Notes under the pieces: model-generated | Database searches by the model: none | What the model saw: the letters and a program-made list of their open reading frames with translations, nothing else | Told to the model about the DNA's origin: nothing | Translations under genes and position numbers: made by a program | Shown here: in pieces, positions 11,593 through 22,906 of the stretch | Layout: every line of letters starts with the position of its first letter | Position numbering within the stretch: position 1 is the stretch's first letter | Assembly: GCA_020881915.1 (NCBI GenBank) | Contig: JAJFPB010000006.1 | Location: forward strand, 1,178,001-1,242,000 | DNA: 64,000 bases | Direction: 5' to 3' | Source of the DNA: Paramyrothecium sp. XJ0827 | Taxonomy: Eukaryota; Ascomycota; Sordariomycetes; Hypocreales; Stachybotryaceae

Positions 11593-13226
11593 AATGATGC
11601 GATCGGTGTGAAGCAATTCAGCATGACAAAGAAAAGCCACGCGCTGGTCAATCCGAAGATCCAAATGCGAGACGCGGGGTTGCAAACAAAGGGCGCCATC
11701 TACAACCACTCAATATGATGTAATTAGTCCGAGATCGGGCTGATGACTGGTGTCTGTCATTCTTTCCGAAGCCGAGACCCGGGGGCTTTACTTGCAATTG
11801 GATGCTATTTCCGTCAATACAATGGACTCCGATTGGAGAGATTGATAAGAGCACACATTGGAATATTTCTAGCTTGGTTAAGTTGATTGAACCAGGAACG
11901 TTGTCGTTGATAAGCCTGTCAATGGCGGACTCGTGGGCTGATGAGACCTACACAGAGTTTCATCCTCTGAAAACAGGTGGAGCGTCAAGACTTCAATTGT
12001 CCTCGCGCTCGATCCAATTCACACCGTGGACGATCCGATCCCCGGGTCCATCTTCATTTCGCAACAACATTCGATACCTGCTTTTTGGGAACGGCATTGA
12101 ATTGTTTTTTGGTTAATTTCGGACCGAGCCTAGACAAAGTCTAGCTAGATGTAGGCTGCCGTTATCGAGTGCCTGGCACGCTTTGGGCTTCCTTTTGCAA
12201 GCCACGCGTCCCTCTCCAACTAGACAGCTTGCGACAATGCTTCGTAAAACAAGGGTTTCTGACTTTTTGTTGAGAAGAGAAAAAGTGTTTGGCCCAAATA
12301 ATCGAGTGCTGATTCAAACTGAATTGTTCAGCCCACACACTACGTGAGTAAAAAACCTGGTCCCTCCGAGGGCAAAACATGGGCAAAGTTCTCCAATCTG
12401 GTAATGGAGAAACATGGGGCTTCAATCAGTTTGCGTATAACTTTCTCCTTGAACTCTCTTGCCAATGTTTCTCTGCTCTCCATCTCAACATCCTGTAAAA
12501 TGCTCCCAAGACTAGTCTTCTCCTCTGCAGAACCAGGCCTGGTGTAAGCTTTCAGCCCTGTCGCGAGCAGCAGACAAGATGTAGTGCTTCTGTAGTGCCT
12601 CTTACCACCTAGAGGTTATTGCAGTAGTATTCATCTAAGCTCAAAATAGAAATTAAATAATTAGTCACTGAACGCCCGATTGAAAACCCGCCTCATGGTG
12701 CTTGGCGCAAAAGACCTCGACGTCATTCACCTCATGTCTCAGCAGTGAATCGTTCGCACACCAGCTGCGCGAGGCAAATCGCAGGCAGCAGCACGAGGGG
12801 TATACGCGGGGAGGCAACCACAAAGTGGACCGCAGAATGACGCTTTCATTGGTCCATTCCGCGGTGTAGGCATTGAATAGGCTGACTGGCCGTCTCCACC
12901 GCCGCCGCGTCTGTCTGAGGAGGACCGTTTCCCTCTTGACAGACCAAACTAACGACTACAAAAGCGGGACAAAATTCCCAATCTCTACTGCGTGTTCTTA
13001 AATCATCCTTCTTTCCCCTGAAGCTCACGAGAGGGCTTGCAGGCGTGTCAAAACAAGAAGAATACCCCGGTTGTCCCCTTGTCACATACCTTGCCACGGG
13101 CCTTCAGTGTAACGCAGGTGTTAATCAACACCTCGTTTGCGTCTTCCCAGCAAAAGCACTCACATTCGATATCACTATAGTACACTTTATAAACATTGAG
13201 CAGTCCAATTTGAAGTCCTGGATATC
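11593..13226. other. intergenic, no supported gene
   Basis: About 1.6 kb between divergent genes (MFS carrier to the left, VIT-VWA gene to the right). Open frames here are short and show no family motifs. It probably holds the promoters of both genes. Confidence 0.45.
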
Positions 13227-16200
13227 ATGTCTTGGAACTACAAACCCCCCACAACCGTCTGGCCGCACTGCGGCTGCTACGTCAGCGTTAGGAGTGTCCG
13301 CCAGTTTCTCCCCCAGGTCAACATTGACGCCCACACCACGATACTGTCATCCAGCTCTTGCACAACCCTCACGCAAACTTTCCTTAACCCAAATAAAACC
13401 TCGCCCGTCAAAAACGTCTCGTACACATTCCCACTCTATGATGGCGTGTCCGTCGTCGGCTTCACCTGCACCATCGGATCCCGGGTCATCAAGGGTGCAG
13501 TCAGGGAGCGGGAAACAGCAAAAAGCGAGTACAAGGAGGCCGTGAGCCGTGGTCACACCGCTGGCTTGTTCGAGCAGTCTCTCGATGCTGCAGATGTCTT
13601 CACAACCACGCTGGGGAATGTTGCGGCCGGCGCGACAATCAAGGTGGAGATTACGTATCTCGGTGAGCTGAAGCACGACGCCGAGGCTGACGGGCTACGG
13701 TTTGTGATCCCGACCTGCATCGCACCACGATATTCGTCTGGTACAAAGGGCGTGTCCCAATATGGGAATCTTGGGTCTAATGTGCAGGATGGCAACATTT
13801 CGTTCACTGTCGATGTTGAGATGCCTCACGGCTCATCCGTCAAATCCGTACAGTCACCTTCGCACCCCATTGCCGTCAACATTGGCACAACCTCGACCGC
13901 CTTAGACGCAGAACCATCGCTGCAAAAGGCATCAGCTAGTCTGGCTCTGGGCAGTACCGTGCTGGACAAGGACTTCGTTCTCACAGTCGTCGCGACCAAC
14001 CTCGGCAACCCTACAGCCATCCTAGAGACGCACCCGGCACTGCCCAACCACCGCGCTCTGATGACGACGCTCGTTCCCAAGTTTAACATTCCAGCAGAGA
14101 GACCAGAAATCGTCTTTATCTGTGACCGGAGCGGGAGCATGCAGGACAAGATAGCGGACCTGGTCAGGGCGTTGCAGCTGTTCCTGAAGTCTCTTCCTGT
14201 TGGCGTCAAGTTTAACATCTGCAGCTTCGGCACAAGTTTCGACTTCCTCTGGAACCATTCGCAGACCTATGGATCCGATACACTAGAGTGCGCGGTCCAG
14301 CACGTGAATTCGTTCAGCGCCAATTACGGCGGCACCAACATGTACCAGCCCCTCGAGTCGACGTTCATGCGCAGATACAAGGACATGAACCTCGAAGTCT
14401 TCCTGCTCACGGACGGTGAAATCTGGGATCAGCATAACCTGTTCGAGCTGATCAACAGGGAGGTAGCGGGGAGCAAAGGAGCCATCCGAGTGTTCACGCT
14501 TGGTGTTGGAAGCAGCGTTAGCCACGCACTCATTGAAGGCGTTGCTCGAGCCGGCAATGGCTTTTCCCAGTCGGTTGGAGACGACGAGAAAATGGACAAG
14601 AAGATTATCCGCATGCTCAAGGCATCTCTGACTCCGCATGTCAATGATTACACACTTGAGATCAGGTACAAAAAGCCCGATGACGGCGACGAGGACGAAT
14701 TTGAGCTTGTGGAGAAGATTCAAGATGCTTTAACAATCAATGACACAGCGGCCCAGGATCTTGGAGCAGAAAACTTCCCAGAGAAGCAGCCAATTTCTCT
14801 CTTTGATGCTTCCTTCAAGGAGGATGACAACGACACGTCTGGCCCCTTGTCGAGTCAAAACAAGTTCAGTCACCTTCCAGCAGTGGAAGCGCCGCGATAT
14901 CTGCAGACGCCCGTAGAAATCCCGCCGTTGTTCCCTTTCATAAGGACAACGGTCTACGTACTTTTGTCAGAGTTGACGCCCGACCGCGTCCCGGAATCTG
15001 TGGTCTTGAGAGGCACGGCTTCAGGGCAGCCCTTGCACCTAGAGATTCCCGTCACAGTTGCAGCCACCGGGGCCGCCACGATTCACCAACTCGCCGCCCG
15101 CAAGGCAATCAAGGAGCTCGAGGAAGGCCGAGGCTGGCTTGTGAAGGCTAAGAACGGCGACGGGAAACTCCTCAAAGACGTCCACGAGGGCCGCTTCCCG
15201 GACATGGTCGAGCGCGAGGCAGTCAGGATTGGTTTACTGTACGAAGTAGGCGGCAAATGGACATCCTTCGTGGCCGTCGAGGACGGTGGCGAGGTCAAGG
15301 AGAGTATGGCTGTAAGCCAGGCGCAGCAGGGGGAGCAACTTGGCCCGGCGTCATCAGCAGGCCGTTTCGCACCCCAATTCGCCTCGCGGCGCATGATGGC
15401 TGGTCCCCAACAAAACTCAGTCATGAGCCAAATGAGTTATCTCCCACCAGCTTTTGCTTCGCCTTCACCGATGGCGGTTGGAAATCCTGGTGCATTAGCT
15501 AGAACGGCTTTGCAGCCACAGGCCGCGCTGCAACAGGCCTCATATCAGCAGGCCGCACAGCAACAAGCCTTCCAGCCAAATGGACTGTTTTCTGCGGACT
15601 CCTTGGCAATGGAACTAGCGGCGCCGCTCCAAACCGTGGATTGCTGTAACGACTTCGACCATGACAGTTTTCTGCACGACGACAGTACAAATGATCACTT
15701 CGACTTCGGCACCACTTTCCCTGACATTGACACTGAAGGGTTGGCCACCGATTCCGCTCCCACTCCGGCTCCCGAGGGAGACCGACGTCAGAGGAATACG
15801 GCAGCTTCAGCAAGGTTCCGAATCACTCGTGACCAGCGTATGCGAAAAAGGGAATCCAGCAGCAACCCCAACCTCAGCCCGTCGCTCCCGACCTCTCCAA
15901 AAAGATCATCTGCATGTCGGGCTACGTCAGAGGAGCAAGAAACGACTAGTGCGCTGTTCGGCTCCGGGGTCCCTGGAGGCCCTTCGCTTTTGGGAGGAGT
16001 TGCAAACGCCCCAAAGCCGCTAACAGACATCCTCGCACCTCCGACAGACATCCTCGCGCGTCTCGTCAGCCTACAAAGCTTCAGCGGGAAATGGGAATGG
16101 ACAGACGCACTGTCGACGATAGTCGGGGTCACGGCCGACAAAATTGCCCGCCTCAAACTACCCGGAAACCCTGGTAGCACTCGGGACGTCTGGGCCACGG

Positions 16201-16349
16201 CCTGCGCAGTGGTATACTTGAAGACCAAGCTGGCATCGGACAAGGACTCGTGGGAGATGCTGGTGGACAAAGCGCGGCAGTGGATGGAGACCGAGACCGG
16301 TCTACCGGCGGACGAGTTGGAGAGATTGGTTGGTGGTCTAATTGCTTAG
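13227..16349 (+). CDS. VIT and VWA domain protein
   Basis: A single uninterrupted frame of 1040 residues. An N-terminal VIT (vault/inter-alpha-trypsin) domain spans about residues 40-180 (SYTFPLYDGVSVVGF, REAAKSEY-like segment, LGNVAAGATIKVEITYLGEL). A von Willebrand A domain follows; its MIDAS metal site DRSGS is at residues 300-304 with FLLTDGEIWD further on. Residues about 700-800 are Gln/Ala/Pro-rich low complexity, and the last 100 residues (LVSLQSFSGKWEW ... WATACAVVYLKTKL) form the small conserved domain that often ends VIT-VWA proteins such as PARP4 relatives. Such proteins are intracellular in fungi and are thought to mediate protein interactions; the exact role is unknown. Two tandem copies of TDILA occur just before the C-terminal domain. 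GC-rich third positions contrast with the TPR-CHAT gene. Confidence 0.9.
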   Translation: MSWNYKPPTTVWPHCGCYVSVRSVRQFLPQVNIDAHTTILSSSSCTTLTQTFLNPNKTSPVKNVSYTFPLYDGVSVVGFTCTIGSRVIKGAVRERETAKSEYKEAVSRGHTAGLFEQSLDAADVFTTTLGNVAAGATIKVEITYLGELKHDAEADGLRFVIPTCIAPRYSSGTKGVSQYGNLGSNVQDGNISFTVDVEMPHGSSVKSVQSPSHPIAVNIGTTSTALDAEPSLQKASASLALGSTVLDKDFVLTVVATNLGNPTAILETHPALPNHRALMTTLVPKFNIPAERPEIVFICDRSGSMQDKIADLVRALQLFLKSLPVGVKFNICSFGTSFDFLWNHSQTYGSDTLECAVQHVNSFSANYGGTNMYQPLESTFMRRYKDMNLEVFLLTDGEIWDQHNLFELINREVAGSKGAIRVFTLGVGSSVSHALIEGVARAGNGFSQSVGDDEKMDKKIIRMLKASLTPHVNDYTLEIRYKKPDDGDEDEFELVEKIQDALTINDTAAQDLGAENFPEKQPISLFDASFKEDDNDTSGPLSSQNKFSHLPAVEAPRYLQTPVEIPPLFPFIRTTVYVLLSELTPDRVPESVVLRGTASGQPLHLEIPVTVAATGAATIHQLAARKAIKELEEGRGWLVKAKNGDGKLLKDVHEGRFPDMVEREAVRIGLLYEVGGKWTSFVAVEDGGEVKESMAVSQAQQGEQLGPASSAGRFAPQFASRRMMAGPQQNSVMSQMSYLPPAFASPSPMAVGNPGALARTALQPQAALQQASYQQAAQQQAFQPNGLFSADSLAMELAAPLQTVDCCNDFDHDSFLHDDSTNDHFDFGTTFPDIDTEGLATDSAPTPAPEGDRRQRNTAASARFRITRDQRMRKRESSSNPNLSPSLPTSPKRSSACRATSEEQETTSALFGSGVPGGPSLLGGVANAPKPLTDILAPPTDILARLVSLQSFSGKWEWTDALSTIVGVTADKIARLKLPGNPGSTRDVWATACAVVYLKTKLASDKDSWEMLVDKARQWMETETGLPADELERLVGGLIA

Positions 16350-16691
16350 ACGAAGCTGTGAGAAAAGGAGCATCGGTTTCAGTACAACGGACGCTTCAGG
16401 AAAGGCTGACCACCTAGGCCTCCAGATAGTGATGTAGCCTTCCTACCTAGTAATACCATTTCCCGTCTCATTTCTACATAGTCAGTACGTACGCCAATCC
16501 TGTCAGCAGCCGAGGTGATATGTTGCGAGGCTTAGTGGACTATGACCAGGAAGCAAGATTGATCATGGACAGTCCAAAAGTCACGTCAAATTCCAGCTAT
16601 CTAGAGTATCTTCTCCCTAGAAAATACCAGGTCATCAGCCGCGCACCCCGTCTTCCTAATGAGATACCCAGCATATAACGGTGCAGGCAGC
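16350..16691. other. convergent 3' spacer
   Basis: About 340 bases between the stop of the VIT-VWA gene and the stop of the acetyltransferase gene, which converge. No gene or clear repeat is seen. Confidence 0.5.
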
Positions 16692-17454
16692 TCATTGTTT
16701 CGCTTCACTGGGCTTGACACCTGGCTCAAGCTTCCTCAAAATCTTTGCAGGATTCCCGGCCACGACGTGATACGGTGGGACATCCTGAGTGAAGCAAGTC
16801 AGTCATAATAGATCCTCAAGGAACAAAAGTGTCTCACCTTAGTTACCACGCTGCCAGCACCCACAGTGCATCCATTCCCAATTGTCACGCCAGGCAGAAT
16901 TGTCACGTTCCCACCAATCCAGCAGTCCTCACCAATACTAACGGGCTTGCCGAACTCGGGTCCGAAAGTCCCATTTCGCAGCTCTGGATCAACTGGATGG
17001 CCGCCGCTGTAGATGTGGACGCTAGGTCCGAACAACGTCCTTGACCCAATGCTAATGAGAGAAGTATCGATCATGACGCAGCCGTGGTTAATGAAGACGT
17101 TGCTGCCGACCTTGACGTTGATGCCGTAGTCGAATCTGATGGGAGGCTCGACCCAGGGATACTCATGCAAGATGGCGTCCTCCTCCTCATCCGTAGCGCC
17201 CAGAGCGGGGAGAGGCCGGTCATCGTTGGTGATTCTGCGCACGTCAGCCTCGGCCGACGCGTGCGTGTCTCAAATACGTACTCTTTCCAGCGCTCCGCGA
17301 TCTGTCGACGAGACAGCTCGTCCGCGTTGTTCAGCTTTCTGACGGCCCGACTGCACCGTTGGCGCGCGGCGACCAAGCCCGGCGTGAAGGCGTAGTAGAG
17401 CTCGCCCGCCTGCATCTTGGCAAGGTTGTCATCCTCGTCAATGTTAGACAGCAT
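16692..17454 (-). CDS. sugar O-acetyltransferase of the maltose/NodL/LacA type
   Basis: Three exons, 17454-17282, 17234-16838 and 16784-16692, give 220 residues; introns are 47 and 53 nt. The N-terminal Mac domain is visible (AKMQAGELYYAF). A left-handed beta-helix of hexapeptide repeats follows (VKVGSNVFINHGC, ISIGSRTLFGPSV, VSIGEDCWIGGNVTILPGVTIGNGC). The catalytic-type histidine lies in the YSGGHPVDPELR motif. The third exon ends PPYHVVAGNPAKILRKL, the family's last strand. Length and motif order are those of an intact acetyl-CoA-dependent sugar acetyltransferase. An in-frame ATG 36 bases further upstream (17490) is an alternative start. Confidence 0.9.
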
Positions 17455-18300
17455 GATGAAGTGATGATCAGTTTCAGCCCTGCAATTCACGTTATCTCTG
17501 TCCCAAGCCTGGGTGTATGAACAAGCAGATGTGGACGTTGTCGAAAATTAGTATGGCCCTCAATGTGATGTTAAGTTGCGATTTGGCCGCTGAACAGATA
17601 CTTGGGCATAACGTAATTAATCGCCTGTGGCGGGAAACAAAGGATCCGCAATATGGCGCACGTCCTACAAAGCCGCTGCTGACCAAGGTAATCCTTCGAT
17701 CCTTCAATGAAACACTCCATTCTCTTCTTTAGCTTCTTCAGTGGACACGGGCTCTGTCCCCCCCAGCGTCGATATGCCCCCGTTTCATGTTCACCCCGTA
17801 ACAACAGCAGAAATCAGACAGTTTCACAACTGTATGCTTGTGTAAAGCATGGCGGCCATCACGGACACTAATGGTAAATCCAAGAGTACTTAAGCTCAGT
17901 TTATTGTCGATCCAACTCCAAGGATTGACGAACGAATTGATTGTCGAATTTCGCAAGTTCTGTCGTCACAAAGGTATTTAAATGGTGGGAGAATGGCTGG
18001 CAGGCTCGTGCACGTAAACAGATGTGACATATCTCATGATCCAATCAATATAATATCACATGATGAGCAAACAGCATACCGGACAGAGTTTTTCATAACT
18101 CTATACTCGAAGCTGCGGCGATCTGCGTTGGTGCCTAAATCGGTCGTTGAACCAACAAACAGGCGTTCGTTTAGACGTGCAGCTCCGCCAAGAAATTCAC
18201 GGTTTGCTTCAAACTTTGTAGTCAAACCCACCTCAATTCTAACGTCTACAGACTTTCATCAACTACAATCCGTCCTCATAGTAACACGGAGCTGTATATC
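17455..18300. other. divergent promoter region
   Basis: About 850 bases between the starts of the divergent acetyltransferase and F-box genes. Only short open frames occur; none has a recognisable motif. Confidence 0.45.
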
Positions 18301-20079
18301 ATGTCGAGCAGCTCCTATGTACCCATTCGAGGCCCCAGCAAGCCTGGAGGCTTGACCACTGCCCCCTTTGAGATCCTTCACGCGATTCTCTCGTCACCTG
18401 CCCTAGACTGGGAAGACGTCAAGTCAGCCAGACTGGCGTGCAAATGCTTTCGAGGCCCAGCAGAGGCTTTGCTATTTAGCGAAATTCGCATATCGTTCCT
18501 CCACAGAGATCGCGACAACTTTCGCCACATCGTGGCCAGCAAGCACCTCGCCCAACATGTGAGGAGCCTTTCTTGGGAGGAGCTCACCGCAAATCCAGAA
18601 ACCTTAAAGCCATTATACTGGACACCAGAGGGATCCTCTGCCAAAGAGGACACCGATTATGTGCATATTCTTGACAAGGTTTTGCCTCAAGCTCTCGATC
18701 TCTTCTGGTTGCATGGTCCTCTCGGAAATGAAGCCGAAGCTGTTTCTGCATTCATGCCAGAGTTCCTCCATGCCGTGCGTGCACTGCCCAATTTGCATAC
18801 CATAATGAGCCGGCCCATGCGTCCTGAGCGAGAGCTGCAGTCCCCAGCAGATGGAGCCTACCCCCTCACGGTCGAGTTGATTCGAAATTACTCCCTACAT
18901 CCCAAATGCCCCCATAACCTCGAGGAGCTGCCAGAAGGCACACCTAGCGATGTCGTTGGAAACCTGGGCTTCAATGCTTTTCTGTTCCAGCTTCTACGAC
19001 TTGAAAGTCACTCCATTAAACAGCTTTTCTATGCCGACGAACACGATATTTCGAGCGGAAAAGCCATTTCATCGGGGTTGATGAGCCTGAATACCACTAC
19101 AATTCCTTGCACTCATCTTCAGCACGCCAACATCTGCCTGGGCGTTGATGAGCCTCACGCCGACAAGGCCTTCGATGGCTTGGTTTCTCTCCTCAGCAAT
19201 TCACCAGACCTTGAGAGTCTTCAATTGTGCCGTGAGCGCTGCCGTCCAATCGAACGTATCTCTGACCACTTCTGGATGCGTCTGCAAATTCCTCGGCTGC
19301 GCGAACTGTCCCTACGAGGAATATTTCTTGCTTCTCGTCGGAAAGTCAAGGCTTTGACCATCCTACTCGAAAAGCATCGCAGCACGATTCGAAGGCTCTC
19401 TCTGGTTGGATGTTCGGCGACTGTGTATCTGCTCAAGAAGATGCAAACAATTGGTCTTCAGCTCGAGAGTGTCACAATTATGCTAACAAGTGCTGACTAC
19501 AGCTCTACAAAAGCGACCCACGTCAGTGAGGCTAAGCTGCTTGAATTCTTGAATTCGAGACACGCCAGTACAGATTTGCTTGGCAGGACATGCCGGCCAG
19601 AGGAGAAGTTCGAATGGGTAGTACGAACTCACGAAATCGATCCTGGCTTTGACGGGCATTGCACGCGACAGTCTCCACCGGAGATCGATCAGCCCTCGTT
19701 TTACGAGCTAGAGAATGACGAGCAGGATGCCCGCATGGACGATCCACCAGGCTGGGGTCTCGGCAAGGACCACGAGGGCCAGATCTGGTACTGGCAGGAT
19801 CCGAACGCGACCTTTGGTTCCTACCCTACCAGCATATGGCACTTTCGGCATCACAACGGCGAGGAAGCGTATGGTCGGGAGCCTCTCGACTTCTGGTCAG
19901 ATTGGGAAGGGAGCGATGCTGGTGATCATGCCACGCCAACGCCCTTCGGGCCAGAGTTGGAACAGGCCGCTACCGACGACTTCTTCGTAGAGTTTGTCAG
20001 CCAGGAGGAGTGGAGGCATTATGACATACACAAGTACAATGCCGACAAAGATCCGTACCGAACCATGGATCTAGATTAG
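18301..20079 (+). CDS. F-box-like protein
   Basis: Single exon, 592 residues. An F-box-like motif lies near residues 18-60 (TAPFEILHAILSSPALDWEDVKSARLACKCFRGPAEALLF), the usual place in fungal F-box proteins, and would bind Skp1 in an SCF ubiquitin ligase. The middle third has leucine-rich segments with degenerate LRR spacing (LESLQLCRERC, LRELSLRGIFL, IRRLSLVGCSA). The last 130 residues are rich in acidic and aromatic residues (DPPGWGLGKDHEGQIWYWQD) and show no known domain. A substrate-adaptor role is inferred. No disruption is seen. Confidence 0.75.
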   Translation: MSSSSYVPIRGPSKPGGLTTAPFEILHAILSSPALDWEDVKSARLACKCFRGPAEALLFSEIRISFLHRDRDNFRHIVASKHLAQHVRSLSWEELTANPETLKPLYWTPEGSSAKEDTDYVHILDKVLPQALDLFWLHGPLGNEAEAVSAFMPEFLHAVRALPNLHTIMSRPMRPERELQSPADGAYPLTVELIRNYSLHPKCPHNLEELPEGTPSDVVGNLGFNAFLFQLLRLESHSIKQLFYADEHDISSGKAISSGLMSLNTTTIPCTHLQHANICLGVDEPHADKAFDGLVSLLSNSPDLESLQLCRERCRPIERISDHFWMRLQIPRLRELSLRGIFLASRRKVKALTILLEKHRSTIRRLSLVGCSATVYLLKKMQTIGLQLESVTIMLTSADYSSTKATHVSEAKLLEFLNSRHASTDLLGRTCRPEEKFEWVVRTHEIDPGFDGHCTRQSPPEIDQPSFYELENDEQDARMDDPPGWGLGKDHEGQIWYWQDPNATFGSYPTSIWHFRHHNGEEAYGREPLDFWSDWEGSDAGDHATPTPFGPELEQAATDDFFVEFVSQEEWRHYDIHKYNADKDPYRTMDLD

Positions 20080-20711
20080 ATATTGTCGCGTTTTCACTCA
20101 TTGTAGCTTTTTGTCACGTCACAGTAGGAGGAATACGACAAATCCTCGCGTGCTCTGAGCTCAAAGACATGAACTTCAGAATTTTTTCAGTGGAATGAAA
20201 AAATAGGTCCTCAATGCGTTGAACAGGTGAGCACACTCGTCCAGTGAATCTAGTAGATTTTCAATGCTAAGACGTAATGTTACCCCCTCCCACCAGACAT
20301 CCTTCCAGAGTGTCTCAAGATTGTCCAGTAGTATTCGAATACGTATCACTTGATAACTGGAGGTGCAGACCCGCGAACATGTTCATCCTTGTCACCCCAA
20401 GGTCCACCATACAATCCCCCACAAGATCAATCCACGTCTGGCGTGTCTGGCACCGTCTCTTCACGGAGAGTGGCTTCTAATGTCTCGCTGTGTCAGCTTG
20501 GCAATTGGCTGAAGGTCAAAGGCCCCTACTTCATAGTCGCCTAAGCATGATAAGACCCGTACAGTGCCAGTCTCGTACTGCACAATCACATCTCAGCTCA
20601 CTTCCATGCCCTAGCAGAGAAGGGGAATCGCTTGCAGCGATTTTGACAGTAGACCTTTTCCCTGGCGCTGTCTTCTTGCAATGTCGTTCGAACTGCTCTG
20701 TTCATTCAACA
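20080..20711. other. convergent 3' spacer
   Basis: About 630 bases between the F-box gene and the kinase pseudogene, whose 3' ends face each other. Nothing recognisable. Confidence 0.45.
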
Positions 20712-22232
20712 CTATAAGCCAGAGGAGCCGTGGTTGTGAGCAGCAGGCATCATCCTCGCTTTGTCAAGTTCGGGTAACGCCCACTTGACCATCCATTCCG
20801 ACTGGGCAACTTGTCGAGCAGTAAGTCTGTCCTCTGGCCTGAATGCAAGCATGGATCGAAGATGCGCCACTAGAGCCAGCTTCTCTTGTTCCTGCGTGTC
20901 CTTCATTCCGTACTTCTTGCGGGGTAAATAGATTGAGTATTCTACACGTTCCTCCAAGAGTCGGCGCGCTTCACCATTGACTCGCTCCAAGGTTTTCTCG
21001 TCGAACGACTCGTCTCGACTTGACCAACTTTTCCACCAATCAACCGGCAGTCGACCCAGAGCGTCGACGTGTTCTTCGATGACGCGATCGTCGGTGGGAA
21101 ACCATGAATCGAAGAGTGGCTTTTGGCCGAGAACAGCAAATACAGCGCACGCGAGTGCCCAGATGTCCGAGGGAAAAGACAGCGCTCTCGACTGCTCCAA
21201 GAATTGTTCCGGAGGACGCAAGATGAGGGGAGTATGTGAATAGCATCGTACAGTGGTAGAGGTACGAATGATTCTCCGAAATCCGTGAGGAAAATGCCTG
21301 ATTCATCAAGGCTGACTTCCTCACAAGCTGATCCAAACCATATGGGAACGACGCCATGAGTCGGAATGCCGGCACCCAAAGGCTTCCCGTCCAGCCTCTC
21401 GAACTTTTCAAGCTCAGGAGAACCGTACTTTTCGTAAAGCTTGTCGGGTGGTAGATCATTAATAGACTCTGGCATGCGCAGCAAGATGTTGCCTTCGTGG
21501 AGATCTAGCAGAATGGTGAGTCGCTTGCTTACCAAAGGCTTCTCAGTTGGGGTACGAACCGGAGTGGACAACACTTCGTGAGTGCATAAAATCAACAGTC
21601 TGGATCAGCTGGGCTGCGATCGATTTTGCTACTGGCGGATGAAAGAGCTGTTTCTATGAAGCTCCCCGAGCGTCGGATACGCTCATCCGAGCGGGCGCCA
21701 TAACAAGACATTTGTGGGTTCCGTTGGGCCCTTGGAGATTGAACTCGTCCAGGAGTTTTGGTATGCAAGCTTTACCAGGATACGCTTTTGAGTCGGAAGC
21801 ATCGTCCAGGAAGAGTCTGAAAATACCACTTCCGTCTTGATGCTCCGCTTCTGCCACTACGACCTTGAGGGCGACGTAGGCGGAGGCTCTCTCGTCCCAA
21901 GACAGCCAGGCAGCGGAATACGAACCGAATCCCAACTTATGTACGACTTTGTACCGACTATTGAGGCAGTGGCCAATGGAGAGCGGATGGTAGCCACCGG
22001 CGCAATAGCGCTCAGGTGGCTCAACGTCCTCAACAGGCGTATACCGCACTCTCATGGTCTTGTCTCCCACCACCTCTTCTGCCTTGATGTTCCCCGACGA
22101 CATTGCGCGGAGGAAGGCGTTGGTATTGGAGGGAGCAAGTCGTGCATGCTTGTTGGGTAGGCGGCGAGTGAGAAGCGATCGGGCTGTCCTCGCGGACCGC
22201 CAAACAGGCATCCAAGACATCGCTTCGCGCAA
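20712..22232 (-). pseudogene. SRPK-like protein kinase, disrupted
   Basis: Two exons can be read, 22232-21561 and 21504-20712, separated by a 56-nt intron inside the catalytic loop. The glycine loop is LGFGSYSAAWL, the lysine is in VALKVV, the catalytic loop after splicing reads VVHSDLHEGNILL (fungal SRPK-like kinases usually have HGDLH), the DFG motif is LTDFGESF and the P+1 region is RPPEQF. Two lesions break it. A TAG stop in frame at 21654-21656, between the hinge region and helix E, is followed by sequence that continues the kinase fold (LFHPPV...AAQLIQTVDFMHSR). A one-base frameshift near 21261-21270, just after DFGESF, is needed to reach YSHTPLILRPPEQ. Both could be true mutations or consensus errors; the gene is otherwise full length for the family (about 490 residues). 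Confidence 0.75.
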
Positions 22233-22723
22233 GGCAGAAGGTCGATATCCTAGTGGGCCTTGGGGTCACGCGATTGTAGAGTAAGAGTGATCCTCCGCAA
22301 GGGTGTGGTCTTTTGCAGGACCGGTAACGGTTACATGAGCCAGGTTGGGCGTTAACGTGAGTGTGACACGGCGGAGTTGTGAGAAAACAGATCGAGACGA
22401 AGATGGTCCTTGAATTCTTGGGATTGGATGTAGGGTAGGGAAATAATTACTACGCACAATTCCGCCGGCACCCCCCATTCCCAAGGCACCTGGCACCTAC
22501 AAATACATAATACTTGTGGTACCTTGGGATGCTTTATGCAAATTAACTCGAAGACCACCTTTATCTCGACACAAGTGGCGTCACTTATGCGTTGCCTTTG
22601 CGGAATCAGAGGGTGGTGGTTAGTGGCTCTGCGCTCAAATTCGGCGAAAGAGGCATTTCCCAGTTGTGCTAGAAACACTACTTACGAGCCCACCCCAGGT
22701 GTCTCGTCAGGGACAGAATACTA

Positions 22724-22790
22724 ATATCACCGTTTTGGTCACTGGTTAGGATTATGGTTGGTCTATTCAGCGATCAAAACGGCGATATCA
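22724..22790. repeat. imperfect inverted repeat
   Basis: The segment atatcaccgttttg at 22724-22737 is matched by its near-perfect reverse complement caaaacggcgatat at 22775-22788, with about 37 bases between. A second, direct partial copy (atatcactgtttta) overlaps the right arm. This could be a regulatory palindrome or the remains of a small DNA-transposon terminus. The rest of 22233-22906 has no supported gene. Confidence 0.45.
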
Positions 22791-22906
22791 CTGTTTTATT
22801 CCTTTGAAAATACGGTGGGTGTGCTGCTAGGTAGATACAAGACTTGACACGAAACATGCAAACCTCTAGCAACATTTGACCTGAATTTTACTCGTCTTGA
22901 ATCCTC

